Of a stretch of DNA of 64,000 bases, positions 42,138 through 49,364 are shown one piece after another. Made by a program: the position numbers and the translations under genes. A model generated the notes under the pieces. The model was not told the DNA's origin. It was given only the letters and a program-made list of their open reading frames with translations, and did no database searches. The first letter of the stretch is position 1; every line of letters starts with the position of its first letter. Where the stretch lies: the NCBI RefSeq assembly GCF_900113185.1, contig NZ_FOZD01000001.1:2170001-2234000 (forward strand). Direction: 5' to 3'. Source of the DNA: Agromyces sp. CF514 (lineage in GTDB: Bacteria > Actinomycetota > Actinomycetes > Actinomycetales > Microbacteriaceae).

Positions 42138-42785
42138 GTGCACAACATCTCCGCCGAATCCGCCACCAACGTCGCGGCATCCGGAACCTCGGTCACGAAC
42201 TCGCCGCGTCTGCGCTGGCGGGTCGTCGACATCGTCGTCGCGAGCGTCGTCGGCGTGGCCGTCGGCGTCGTCTTCTGGGCCTGGGGGGTGGTGTGGGGGC
42301 CGATCTCGGCGCCGATCGAGGCGCTGCTCCCGGGCCTCCAGGCTGCACCCGCCGCGCTGTGGGTCGTCGCCGGCGTGCTCGGCGGCCTCATCATCCGCAA
42401 GCCCGGCGCCGCGCTCTACACCGAGCTGGTCGCTGCGGTCGTCTCGGCGCTCATCGGCAGCCAGTGGGGCGGCCTCCTCACGATCGAGGCCGGTCTCGTG
42501 CAGGGCCTCGGCGCGGAACTGGTCTTCGCGATCTTCCTCTACCGCAATTGGCGGTTGCCGGTCGCGCTCCTCGCGGGCGCGGGCGCCGGTCTCGCGATGG
42601 CGATCAACGACCTCGTGCTCTGGTACGCGGGCGCGGCTCCCGCCTTCGCCACGATCTACACGATCTCCGCAGTCGTCGGCGGCGCGCTCATCGCAGGCGG
42701 GCTCTCGTGGCTCGCGGTGCGCGGGCTCGCGCGGGCCGGTGCCCTCGACCGATTCGCGGCCGGGCGCGAGCTCCGGGAGGTCTGA
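42138..42785 (+). CDS. ykoE: ECF transporter S component, YkoE-like (thiamine/precursor)
   Basis: 215 residues with about six TM segments (VVDIVVASVVGVAVGVVFWAWG at the start; WGGLLTIEAGLVQGLGAELV in the middle). Length, topology and the YkoE-like central part with the VQGLGAELVFAIF motif fit the substrate-binding S component of the YkoEDC system, which transports thiamine or a thiamine precursor (hydroxymethylpyrimidine). The GTG start is placed after the GAAAGGG ribosome site; the frame extends further upstream only through the riboswitch. Confidence 0.88.
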   Translation: MHNISAESATNVAASGTSVTNSPRLRWRVVDIVVASVVGVAVGVVFWAWGVVWGPISAPIEALLPGLQAAPAALWVVAGVLGGLIIRKPGAALYTELVAAVVSALIGSQWGGLLTIEAGLVQGLGAELVFAIFLYRNWRLPVALLAGAGAGLAMAINDLVLWYAGAAPAFATIYTISAVVGGALIAGGLSWLAVRGLARAGALDRFAAGRELREV

Positions 42786-42791
42786 ACCGTC

Positions 42792-44309
42792 GTGTTCGGC
42801 GAATTCTCCTCGCCGGCCGCCGCAGTCCGTGCGCGCGACTGGGGATGGCGCCACGGCGGTCGGCGCCGCCCCGCCGTCAGCGGTCTCGACCTCGACATCG
42901 AGCCCGGCGAACGGGTGCTGCTGCTCGGCGCCTCGGGTGCGGGCAAGTCCACCCTGCTGCACGGCCTGGCAGGTGTGCTCGGCGGCGACGACGACGGCGA
43001 GACGCTCGGCGAGCTGCTCGTCGACGGTCGGCATCCGGCCTCGGCGCGCGGTCGTTCCGGGCTCGTGCTGCAGGACCCCGACTCGCAGATCGTGATGGCC
43101 CGCGTCGGCGACGACGTCGCGTTCGGCCTCGAGAACCTCGGGGTCGCACGCGAGCTCATCTGGCCTCGGGTGCGCGCCGCACTCGACGCCGTCGGCCTGC
43201 GCCTGCCGCTCGAGCATGCGACGGCCGAGCTCTCGGGCGGGCAGCGCCAGCGGCTCGCACTCGCGGGCGTGCTGGCCATGCGGCCGGGCCTGATCCTGCT
43301 CGACGAGCCGACGGCGAACCTCGACCCCGACGGCGTGCGCGAGGTGCGCGACGCCGTCGCATCCGTGGCCTCGGCGACCGGCGCCACGCTCGTCGTCGTC
43401 GAGCATCGGGTCGCGACGTGGCTCCCCGTCGTCGACCGCGTCGTGGTGCTCGGGGCCGATGGCGGGGTGCTGGCAGACGGGTCGCCCGGCGCCGTGCTCT
43501 CGGAGCGTGCCGCAGAACTGCGGTCGGCCGGCGTGTGGCTGCCGGACGAGGTGCCGTGGCGTGCACCCGCGCCGACCGGCAGCGCGCGGCATCCGTTGCT
43601 CGAGGCTGCGGGCCTCGACATCGCACGTACGCCGCAGGTGCCTGTGCAGCGCGGGCTCGACCTGCGCGTCGACGCCGGCCGCGTGCTCGCGATCGCGGGT
43701 CCGAACGGCGCCGGGAAGTCGACGCTCGCGCTCACGCTCGCCGGCCTGCTGCCCCCGATCGGCGGCAGCCTCGAGGCGACCGACCTGCTCGCGCAGGGGC
43801 TTCGCCCCGAACCCGCGAGGTGGCGCTCGCGCGACCTCCTCAGACGTATCGGCACGGTGTTCCAGAGCCCCGAGCACCAGTTCCTCACCGGGTCCGTCCG
43901 CGCGGAACTCGAGGTCGGCCCCCGTGCGCTGAAACTCGGCGAACGCGCGCGCCGCGAGCGCGTCGACGAGCTCCTCGCCGCGCTGCGGCTCGCCCACCTC
44001 GCGGGTGCCAACCCGTTCACGCTGAGCGGCGGCGAGAAGCGCCGCCTTTCGGTCGCGACGGCGATCGCCACGCGGCCCCGACTGCTCGTGCTCGACGAGC
44101 CCACCTTCGGCCAGGACGCCACGACCTGGCGCGAGCTCGCGAAGCTGCTCATCGCCCTGCGCGATGAGGGCGTCGGCCTCGTGGCGGTGACGCACGACGA
44201 GGCCTTCGTCGAGGCGATCGCCGACGATCGGTTCGACCTGCGACCAGCCCGACCCGATTCCGTCGCGTCGTCGTCGTCGTCGGCCGCTCGTCGGGAGGGC
44301 GGGCGATGA
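42792..44309 (+). CDS. ykoD: ECF transporter ATPase, two ABC domains (YkoD-like)
   Basis: 505 residues with two fused ABC ATPase domains. Domain 1 has Walker A GASGAGKST (near 47), LSGGQRQRLALAG and LLDEPTANLD. Domain 2 has GPNGAGKSTLAL (near 304), LSGGEKRRLSVA and VLDEPTFGQD. It energises the YkoE/YkoC membrane components. It begins 6 bp after ykoE and its stop overlaps the ykoC start (ATGA), so the operon is tightly coupled. Confidence 0.92.
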   Translation: MFGEFSSPAAAVRARDWGWRHGGRRRPAVSGLDLDIEPGERVLLLGASGAGKSTLLHGLAGVLGGDDDGETLGELLVDGRHPASARGRSGLVLQDPDSQIVMARVGDDVAFGLENLGVARELIWPRVRAALDAVGLRLPLEHATAELSGGQRQRLALAGVLAMRPGLILLDEPTANLDPDGVREVRDAVASVASATGATLVVVEHRVATWLPVVDRVVVLGADGGVLADGSPGAVLSERAAELRSAGVWLPDEVPWRAPAPTGSARHPLLEAAGLDIARTPQVPVQRGLDLRVDAGRVLAIAGPNGAGKSTLALTLAGLLPPIGGSLEATDLLAQGLRPEPARWRSRDLLRRIGTVFQSPEHQFLTGSVRAELEVGPRALKLGERARRERVDELLAALRLAHLAGANPFTLSGGEKRRLSVATAIATRPRLLVLDEPTFGQDATTWRELAKLLIALRDEGVGLVAVTHDEAFVEAIADDRFDLRPARPDSVASSSSSAARREGGR

Positions 44310-45085
44310 GCATCGCGACCATCCGCCCAGGACTGCCGCTTGCCGACGTGAACCCCGTCGCCAAGGTCGCCGCGACCGTGCCGCTCAGCCTCGTGCTGAT
44401 CCTCACGCTCGACGTCGTCTCTGCGAGCGTCGCGATCCTCTGCGAGATCGTCGTGTTCACGCTCGTCGGCCTCGGCGGCCTGCTCTGGTCGCCGCGGACC
44501 CTGCCCGTGTGGATCGCCGCACCGCTCACCGGCCTCAGCATGGTGCTCTACGGCGCACCCTCGGGTGCCACGCTCTGGGACTTCGGACTCATCCACGTCA
44601 CCGAGGGATCCGTGCAGATCGGGCTCGCGACGACCGCCCGAGTCATCGCGATCGCGCTCCCGGCCGTCGTGCTCTTCCTCACGATCGACCCGACCGACTT
44701 CGCCGACGGACTCGCGCAGACGCTCCGGCTTCCCGCGCGGTTCGTGCTCGGCGCACTCGCGGCCCTGCGACTGGTCGGCTCGTCGATCGACGACTGGAGA
44801 ACCCTGAACCTCGCACGACGTGCGCGCGGCATCGCCGACCGCGGTCCGATCGTGCGGTTCGCCGGGCAGGCGTTCGCGTTGCTGGTGCTCTCGATCAGAC
44901 GCGGCGGCACGCTGGCGACCGCGATGGAGGCGCGCGGCTTCGGTGCCGTCGGCGAGCGGACGTGGGCGAGGCCTGCGCGATTCGGGTACGTCGAGTGGGC
45001 GGTCATCGCGGTCGGATGCCTCGTCGCGGCGCTCGCGGCCACGGTGGCCGTCGCGACGGGCAGCTGGAATGTCGTCTGGTCGTGA
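44306..45085 (+). CDS. ykoC: ECF transporter T component (YkoC-like)
   Basis: 259 residues with five to six TM segments. It is recognised by the coupling-helix Ala-Arg-Gly motif (LARRARGIADRG) and a second ARG-like motif (AMEARGFGAVGERTW) that contact the two ATPase domains, typical of CbiQ/EcfT proteins. It completes the transporter. Confidence 0.9.
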   Translation: MSIATIRPGLPLADVNPVAKVAATVPLSLVLILTLDVVSASVAILCEIVVFTLVGLGGLLWSPRTLPVWIAAPLTGLSMVLYGAPSGATLWDFGLIHVTEGSVQIGLATTARVIAIALPAVVLFLTIDPTDFADGLAQTLRLPARFVLGALAALRLVGSSIDDWRTLNLARRARGIADRGPIVRFAGQAFALLVLSIRRGGTLATAMEARGFGAVGERTWARPARFGYVEWAVIAVGCLVAALAATVAVATGSWNVVWS

Positions 45086-45644
45086 CGCGGTGGCGCTGAC
45101 ACGACCGGTCGGCGCCGCGCTCGCCCGGGTACGGGCGGCCGTGCGCGGCATCCGTCGGCCGCTCGTGCTCATCGACGGGCCGAGCGGCGCTGGCAAGTCG
45201 ACATTCGCCGATCTGCTCCTCGCCGACTGGGCGGGCCGCGCGCCCGACCTCGTGCGCCTCGACGAGGTCTACCCGGGCTGGGAGGGGCTCGACCCGGCGG
45301 TCCGGCACGTGGAACGTGAGCTCGTGCGGCCGTGGTTGCGGGGTGCGACGGGGCGGCGGCGCGGGTGGGATTGGGTGCTGGCGCGCCCCACGGCGTTCAC
45401 GACGTTGGCGCCGGGCAATGCCCTCGTCATCGAGGGCTGCGGTGCGTTCGGCACGACCGCCGGGTCGTGCACGGCCGTGCGGGTCTGGATCGACGCGCCG
45501 TACGTGGAGCGGCGAGACCGCGCCCTCACGAGGGACGCCGGCGCCTTCGACCCGTACTGGGACCTCTGGGAACGCCAGTGGCGTCGCTACGAGCGCCGAC
45601 TGGACGCAGGATCGCACGCCGCGATCAGGCTGCGACTGGAATGA
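45069..45644 (+). CDS. P-loop kinase-like protein, unknown substrate
   Basis: 191 residues. Walker A GPSGAGKSTFADLL is near residue 38, followed by LVRLDEVYPGWEGL, an aspartate pair in VWIDAPYVERRDRAL and a lid-like Arg-rich segment. It looks like a small nucleoside/uridine-kinase-like NTPase. The start is uncertain: ATG 45069 overlaps ykoC by 17 bp, while GTG 45090 would begin just after it. Because it follows ykoC so closely it could be read from the TPP-controlled transcript, but a role in thiamine phosphorylation is only speculation. Confidence 0.7.
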   Translation: MSSGRDAVALTRPVGAALARVRAAVRGIRRPLVLIDGPSGAGKSTFADLLLADWAGRAPDLVRLDEVYPGWEGLDPAVRHVERELVRPWLRGATGRRRGWDWVLARPTAFTTLAPGNALVIEGCGAFGTTAGSCTAVRVWIDAPYVERRDRALTRDAGAFDPYWDLWERQWRRYERRLDAGSHAAIRLRLE

Positions 45645-45681
45645 CCGACTGCGCTCCGATGGAGCGCGCCGGGCCGCCGCC

Positions 45682-46938
45682 TCAGGGGGCCTGCGCCTCG
45701 ACGAACGCGGAGATGACCGGGAACGGGTGCGTGAGGCGCCAGATCGGACCGGGGTCGCGGATCGCGCTGCTCAGCCGCAGTGGCGACGAGACGTCGGCGG
45801 CGCCGGTCGAGATGGTCACCCGACCGACGTCGCGTGCGTCCGAGGAGGTCGTGAACGGGTCGATCGTCACGGTCGGTTCGTCGAAGGTGGCGCCCCAGGA
45901 GGACTCCGTGCGGGTCACCGTCGCGACGACGTCGGACGAGGCGCCCCAGGCCGACCGGACCTTCGCGTAGGCGGTGCCCTCGGTGATGATCGTGACCGGC
46001 ACCGCGGCGGCCTTCACCGACGCGACAGCGGCCTCGATGGCGGGGTCGAGCGTTTCGTAGTCGGGCATGAGCAGCATGACGCCGATGATGCGGCCCGCGC
46101 CGTCGGCGGCGCCGTCGAGTTCGACCTCGGCGGTGAACACCGAGGAGAGACCGGCCTGGTCGGTGTAGCTGCGGGTGACTTCGCGCACGCCGTCGCCGCT
46201 CGAGCGATCGACGAGGTCGGGCGCGGCGTGGGCTCCGAGCTCGGTCGCGTCGGGATCGTCGAGCATCGCCGAGAGGCTCGGGTTCGCGAGCAGCAGGCCC
46301 GTGAGCTTCGCGAGCTCCTCGGCCGTGGTCACGTTGTCGCCGGACAGTCCGGTGGCGTCGGCCACCTTCGTCGTCGTGAGTCCCTGGTCGGCGAGCCAGG
46401 AGTTCGCACCGTCGACGTACGCGTCGACCGTGCCGAACGCCCATCGGGCCAGCGTGTCGGCGTGATTGTTGCTCGAGGTCAGCAGGATCGCACGCACGAC
46501 ATCGCGCTGGGTCCACGAATCGCCGGGGGAGACCTGCAGCGCGCGCGAGCCGTCGGCCTGGTAGCGGAGGTAATCGGTGTAGTCGGCGGGGCCGATCTTG
46601 ATCGACGGGCCTTCGCCCTCGCCGGGCGCGGGCAACGGCAGCGATTCGAGCGTCGCGAGGATCGTGACGAGCTTCGCCGCGCCGCCCATGGGCACCGCTT
46701 CGGTGCTGCCGGCCGTGGCCAGCACGCTGCTCGTGCCGTCGTCGCCGACGACCGCGAGGGCGGTCGCACCGTCGGCGGGAAGGGCGAGCGGTGCGGACTC
46801 GGGCGAACCGGCCGCGGAGACCTGTTGGACGGTCACCGCGGGGAGCGGGCCGAGCAGCATCGCAGGCGCGTAGACGCCGACGGCGAGGATCGCGATCGCT
46901 CCGACGACGATGCCGAGCACGCGAGCGGGGGAACTCAT
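45682..46938 (-). CDS. Degenerate D-alanyl-D-alanine carboxypeptidase (PBP5-like) homologue
   Basis: 418 residues. An N-terminal TM/signal (VLGIVVGAIAILAVGVYAPA) is followed by a penicillin-binding fold. The active-site SxxK is replaced: the aligned segment is VPMGGAAKLVTIL, with Gly where Ser should be. The SxN motif is present (LLTSSNNHADTLARW). The KTG triad is replaced by T-R-S in EVTRSYTDQAGLSSVF. It is therefore probably not a functional carboxypeptidase and may act as a wall-binding scaffold or regulator. It lies 24 bp downstream of the small metallopeptidase gene on the same strand. Confidence 0.82.
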   Translation of the reverse strand: MSSPARVLGIVVGAIAILAVGVYAPAMLLGPLPAVTVQQVSAAGSPESAPLALPADGATALAVVGDDGTSSVLATAGSTEAVPMGGAAKLVTILATLESLPLPAPGEGEGPSIKIGPADYTDYLRYQADGSRALQVSPGDSWTQRDVVRAILLTSSNNHADTLARWAFGTVDAYVDGANSWLADQGLTTTKVADATGLSGDNVTTAEELAKLTGLLLANPSLSAMLDDPDATELGAHAAPDLVDRSSGDGVREVTRSYTDQAGLSSVFTAEVELDGAADGAGRIIGVMLLMPDYETLDPAIEAAVASVKAAAVPVTIITEGTAYAKVRSAWGASSDVVATVTRTESSWGATFDEPTVTIDPFTTSSDARDVGRVTISTGAADVSSPLRLSSAIRDPGPIWRLTHPFPVISAFVEAQAP

Positions 46939-46962
46939 GTTCTCAGCGTATCCGGGCCGGGA

Positions 46963-47310
46963 TCATGCCCAGCCCAACTCGTGCAGCCGGTCGTCGTCGA
47001 TGCCGTAGAAGTGCGCGATCTCGTGCACGAGGGTGATGTGGATCTCATCGCGCAACTCGTCTTCGTCTTCGCAGATGGCGAGCAGGGGCTCGCGGTAGAG
47101 GATGATGCGGTCGGGCATCTCGCCCAGGCCGTAGCGATCGCGCTCGGTGAGTGCGTAACCGTCGTAGAGGCCGAGCAGATCGAGCGAACCGTCTTCTGGT
47201 CGATCCTCGACGACGAACACGATGTTCTCGAGACCGTCGATCATCTCATCGGGCAACTGATCGAGCTCGTCGACCACGATCGCCTCGAAGGATTCGGCGT
47301 CGAGGTTCAC
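46963..47310 (-). CDS. Small zincin-like metallopeptidase family protein
   Basis: 115 residues. The C-terminal HEIAHFYGIDDDRLHELGWA carries an HExxH...GxxDxxL zinc-binding signature of the PF06262 group, and DRIILYREPLL precedes it as the usual beta strand. Members are widespread in actinobacteria; their substrate is unknown. GTG start. This is the last host-type gene before the prophage. Confidence 0.85.
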   Translation of the reverse strand: MNLDAESFEAIVVDELDQLPDEMIDGLENIVFVVEDRPEDGSLDLLGLYDGYALTERDRYGLGEMPDRIILYREPLLAICEDEDELRDEIHITLVHEIAHFYGIDDDRLHELGWA

Positions 47311-47459
47311 GGACGGCTCCGATCGAACGTATTGGGGTGAGTAACGGGGCTTGAATGCGTAGCATCAGTACGGGTGAAAATGGGGTTAATCCCTAGTCTC
47401 ATCAGGGGTTTCGACCGTTCCTGTGAATATTAGCAAGCACCCAGTCGTATGGCATGTTC

Positions 47460-47506
47460 TTGGGAAATGTCCCAACAGATCGGGTCGAATTGTAGTGTCC
47501 ACTACA
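47460..47506. repeat. Two palindromes at the left prophage boundary
   Basis: TTGGGA-AATG-TCCCAA (47460-47475) and TGTAGTG-TC-CACTACA (47491-47506) lie between the last host gene and the leftward HTH gene. They could be a transcription end of the HTH gene, protein-binding sites or part of the attachment region. The rest of 47311-47459 shows no gene. Confidence 0.5.
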
Positions 47507-47507
47507 C

Positions 47508-47876
47508 CTAGCGGGCTGTCAGGCGAAACGACTGACGAGCCAGCGCATCACTCCTACCTAACGACTGATCACGGTGACGCTTCACCGCACGCCTATGCAA
47601 CTCCGACGTCAACGCATGCTCCGGCGCATACTTCACAATCGCCGAATAGTTCAGATCCCCAGTCTGGGCAGGCTTGATCCGATCCAGGAGAATGAGCGCC
47701 GCGATCGGGTCACCATTGAGCCTGACTGTCAACTCCCAAACAGTCTCCGCAGGGATACCCTTACTCACCCACCGAGCCACAGTCGGATGCGTCACACCCG
47801 TCGCACGCGCAATCCCACGGAAAGACTCCTCCCCTGTGGTTGCGCGCAACCACAGAAGCCACTTCGAGTCTTCCAT
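47508..47876 (-). CDS. HTH protein, candidate prophage immunity repressor
   Basis: 122 residues. The N-terminal half has an XRE-like helix-turn-helix (SFRGIARATGVTHPTVARWVSKGIPAETVWELTVRL). The C-terminal half (EHALTSELHRRAVKRHRDQ) is basic and helical, unlike a LexA/CI peptidase domain. It is the only gene at the extreme left reading toward the host and faces the early region, the usual place of an actinophage immunity repressor. The ATG at 47876 follows GGCGAGGTC. A perfect palindrome lies 33 bp upstream of it. The repressor role is inferred from position and fold. Confidence 0.72.
   Translation of the reverse strand: MEDSKWLLWLRATTGEESFRGIARATGVTHPTVARWVSKGIPAETVWELTVRLNGDPIAALILLDRIKPAQTGDLNYSAIVKYAPEHALTSELHRRAVKRHRDQSLGRSDALARQSFRLTAR
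47659..47669. promoter_or_regulatory. Second copy of operator core inside the HTH gene
   Basis: CCCAGTCTGGG is identical to the core of the 17-bp palindrome at 47909-47925 and could be a secondary repressor site. Confidence 0.35.
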
Positions 47877-47908
47877 GACCTCGCCACGCCTTCGGCTTTC
47901 CAGTTCGT

Positions 47909-47925
47909 ACCCCCAGTCTGGGGGT
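47909..47925. promoter_or_regulatory. Perfect 17-bp palindrome, candidate repressor operator
   Basis: ACCCCCAG-T-CTGGGGGT, an 8-bp inverted repeat around a single centre base. It lies between the leftward HTH gene and the rightward early promoter. Confidence 0.55.
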
Positions 47926-47967
47926 GAAACTCAGTTTACTGCGGCTTTTGCTTTCCACCGCTCGGGT

Positions 47968-47997
47968 TTGACAAGCCCCCCGGTCGGTAGGTACGGC
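47968..47997 (+). promoter_or_regulatory. Candidate rightward early promoter
   Basis: A consensus -35 TTGACA (47968-47973) is followed after 18 bp by TACGGC (47992-47997), a weak -10; TAGGTA at 47988 is an alternative with short spacing. It points into the early genes. Confidence 0.45.
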
Positions 47998-48056
47998 TAG
48001 CCTCGAACCAATTCGGAAGCGGACTCAAGTATCCGGAAATGCCATTGGGGGGCAGC

Positions 48057-48191
48057 ATGACAGACAACCCGATCGTGTGCGGCAATGGGGCGGCATGCGA
48101 GAAGACGTGCCCGGTAATGCGCATGGGGCGCATCTGCCCGGAACCGGCCGAACTCGTCAAGGAAGTCCTCGAGGCGCTTCAGCCGGCGTAA
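48057..48191 (+). CDS. 44-residue cysteine-containing early protein
   Basis: It begins with ATG after a GGGGGG ribosome site and follows the rightward TTGACA promoter. The product has four cysteines (C8, C14, C18, C27) in MTDNPIVCGNGAACEKTC...RICPEP, suggesting a small metal site, and a helical tail (AELVKEVLEALQPA). It overlaps the oppositely oriented HTH gene by 13 bp at the 3' end. Function unknown; it is too short for homology-free assignment. Confidence 0.55.
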   Translation: MTDNPIVCGNGAACEKTCPVMRMGRICPEPAELVKEVLEALQPA

Positions 48192-48445
48192 AGCTTGATG
48201 CTCTCAATTTCGACCGCTTTGGCGAAGTCAAGGAAGTCTCTCCCTATGACGTTCAGTACCTGGATGATGAGGGGACTGTTCAAAGCGTAAGAGGGCGCAC
48301 CGTTCAGTGTTTTGGAGAACGAGTCGGATCGTTCTCCCACAGCGGTGGCGATGGCTTCTTGAGTAAGCCCACTCTTTTTCGCCTCACGGACGAAGCGTTG
48401 CAGGACAATCCTGGGCGCATCGGGGTGGAGCTTTCCATTGGTCAC
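48179..48445 (-). CDS. Leftward HTH protein (Cro/CI-like fold)
   Basis: 88 residues. The fold is a Cro/CI-like helix bundle with LQRFVREAKKSGLTQEAIATAVGERSDSFSKTLNG as the HTH. GTG start with a -10-like TAAACT exactly 6 nt upstream and no ribosome site, so it is likely leaderless. It is a second DNA-binding regulator in the switch region, transcribed against the early operon. Confidence 0.65.
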   Translation of the reverse strand: MTNGKLHPDAPRIVLQRFVREAKKSGLTQEAIATAVGERSDSFSKTLNGAPSYALNSPLIIQVLNVIGRDFLDFAKAVEIESIKLYAG

Positions 48446-48451
48446 TAACCC

Positions 48452-48457
48452 AGTTTA
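48452..48457 (-). promoter_or_regulatory. -10 element of the leftward HTH gene
   Basis: On the minus strand TAAACT precedes the GTG start (48445) by exactly 6 nt, indicating a leaderless transcript. The -35 region is weak. Confidence 0.45.
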
Positions 48458-48563
48458 TGGGTTCATGTGGCTTCCTTTGTAGGGATTATTAGCAAGTTCA
48501 GGGCTAACACTTAGAGGTTTCACCGAACCTTGTGATTACCTCGCAAAAGATGGGAAATATCCC

Positions 48564-48592
48564 TAGACACACTGTAGATGTGGGCCTATCTT
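48564..48592 (+). promoter_or_regulatory. Strong promoter of leaderless HTH gene
   Basis: TAGACA (48564-48569) and TATCTT (48587-48592) are separated by 17 bp. The -10 ends 6 nt before the ATG at 48599, so the mRNA probably starts at the AUG. Confidence 0.6.
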
Positions 48593-48598
48593 GGGAAT

Positions 48599-48820
48599 AT
48601 GACCAAGTTCCCCAGCGTCGAGGAAATCACCTCAGGCATCCATCACAGAGTGGAAGCAGAGCTCGCCGGCCGCGGTATCGAATGGTTGGCATCTGAAGTC
48701 GGGGTTGACCCGCACACCATTCTCCGGTCGTTCCATGAAGGCCCTTCGTACGGGCTCGTTTGGGACATGGCCGAAGCTCTCAACGTGTCAGTGGCATACC
48801 TCATGACGGGTGTCCGCTGA
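48599..48820 (+). CDS. Small HTH regulator (Cro-like)
   Basis: 73 residues. GIEWLASEVGVDPHTILRSFHEGPSYGLVWDMAEALNVSVAYLMTG is a compact helix-turn-helix of the XRE/Cro type. It is the first gene of the long rightward operon and is divergent from the HTH gene at 48445, so the two may form a Cro/CI-like pair. The ATG at 48599 is chosen because the promoter places the transcript start there; its stop overlaps the next ATG (TGATG). Confidence 0.7.
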   Translation: MTKFPSVEEITSGIHHRVEAELAGRGIEWLASEVGVDPHTILRSFHEGPSYGLVWDMAEALNVSVAYLMTGVR

Positions 48821-49035
48821 TGGACATTCGTGAAGAGCCGTTGACCGTTGACGAGATGGCTTCGTATCTGAAGAAGTCTGCGTACACGGTTCGTGAGCAC
48901 GCAAAGTCTGGTGCTATCCCAGCTCACAAGGTGGGTGGGACGTGGCGGTTCTTCCTGTCCGAGTTCCACGCACAGCGCACGGCCGAGGTTGTTGACCCGT
49001 TCGCTGCACCTCGTTCGCGGCGGAGGAAGTCCTGA
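48820..49035 (+). CDS. Excisionase-like MerR/Xis winged-helix protein
   Basis: 71 residues. LTVDEMASYLKKSAYTVREHAKSGAIPAHKVGGTWRFFLSEFHAQR matches the HTH_17/excisionase pattern (x-T-V-x-E-x-A-x-x-L...G-x-I-P-x-x-K-V-G-x-x-W-R-F). In phages such proteins direct integrase toward excision. The last residues (PRSRRRKS) are basic. Coupled to both neighbours by TGATG overlaps. Confidence 0.78.
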   Translation: MDIREEPLTVDEMASYLKKSAYTVREHAKSGAIPAHKVGGTWRFFLSEFHAQRTAEVVDPFAAPRSRRRKS

Positions 49036-49265
49036 TGGATTTCTCACTCTCACGCCACGCCGTGCAGCGCGCACTCGAAATGGGGCTCGAGGCGGAGTTC
49101 ATCCGCCGCCTGATCCTCAAGCCCGCGACCAAGCGGGAGAACCTCAGCCCGACGTACACGGACGGCTGCATGGTGCACACCCTCAACGGTGTCGCCGCGG
49201 TAGTGAATGCGACGGGCCATGTCGTCACGTTTTTGAAGACCGACCAAGGCGTCTGGTCGCGATAG
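49035..49265 (+). CDS. Small protein resembling DUF4258
   Basis: 76 residues. FSLSRHAVQRALEMGLEAEFIRRLILKP at the start, then YTDGCMVHTLNGVAAVVN and GHVVTFLKT, fit the DUF4258 beta-alpha pattern found in phages and toxin-antitoxin loci (RelE/colicin-D-like nucleases). Activity is unknown. It ends the first group of coupled early genes; beyond it lies the ORF-free structured region. Confidence 0.6.
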   Translation: MDFSLSRHAVQRALEMGLEAEFIRRLILKPATKRENLSPTYTDGCMVHTLNGVAAVVNATGHVVTFLKTDQGVWSR

Positions 49266-49364
49266 CCCTTCTCGCCGTCGAACGCGTTTAGGGCACCAAC
49301 ACAACTACACAGCAGCTAAGTCGAACCTGTGACCACTGCGCACCGTCGTGATGATGGCGTGTTC

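Noticed and set aside
48077-48448. 123-residue plus-strand frame across the leftward HTH gene
   Set aside because: It has no ribosome site or recognisable fold, whereas the opposite strand encodes a good HTH and the first 115 bp encode a better-supported 44-residue protein in another frame.
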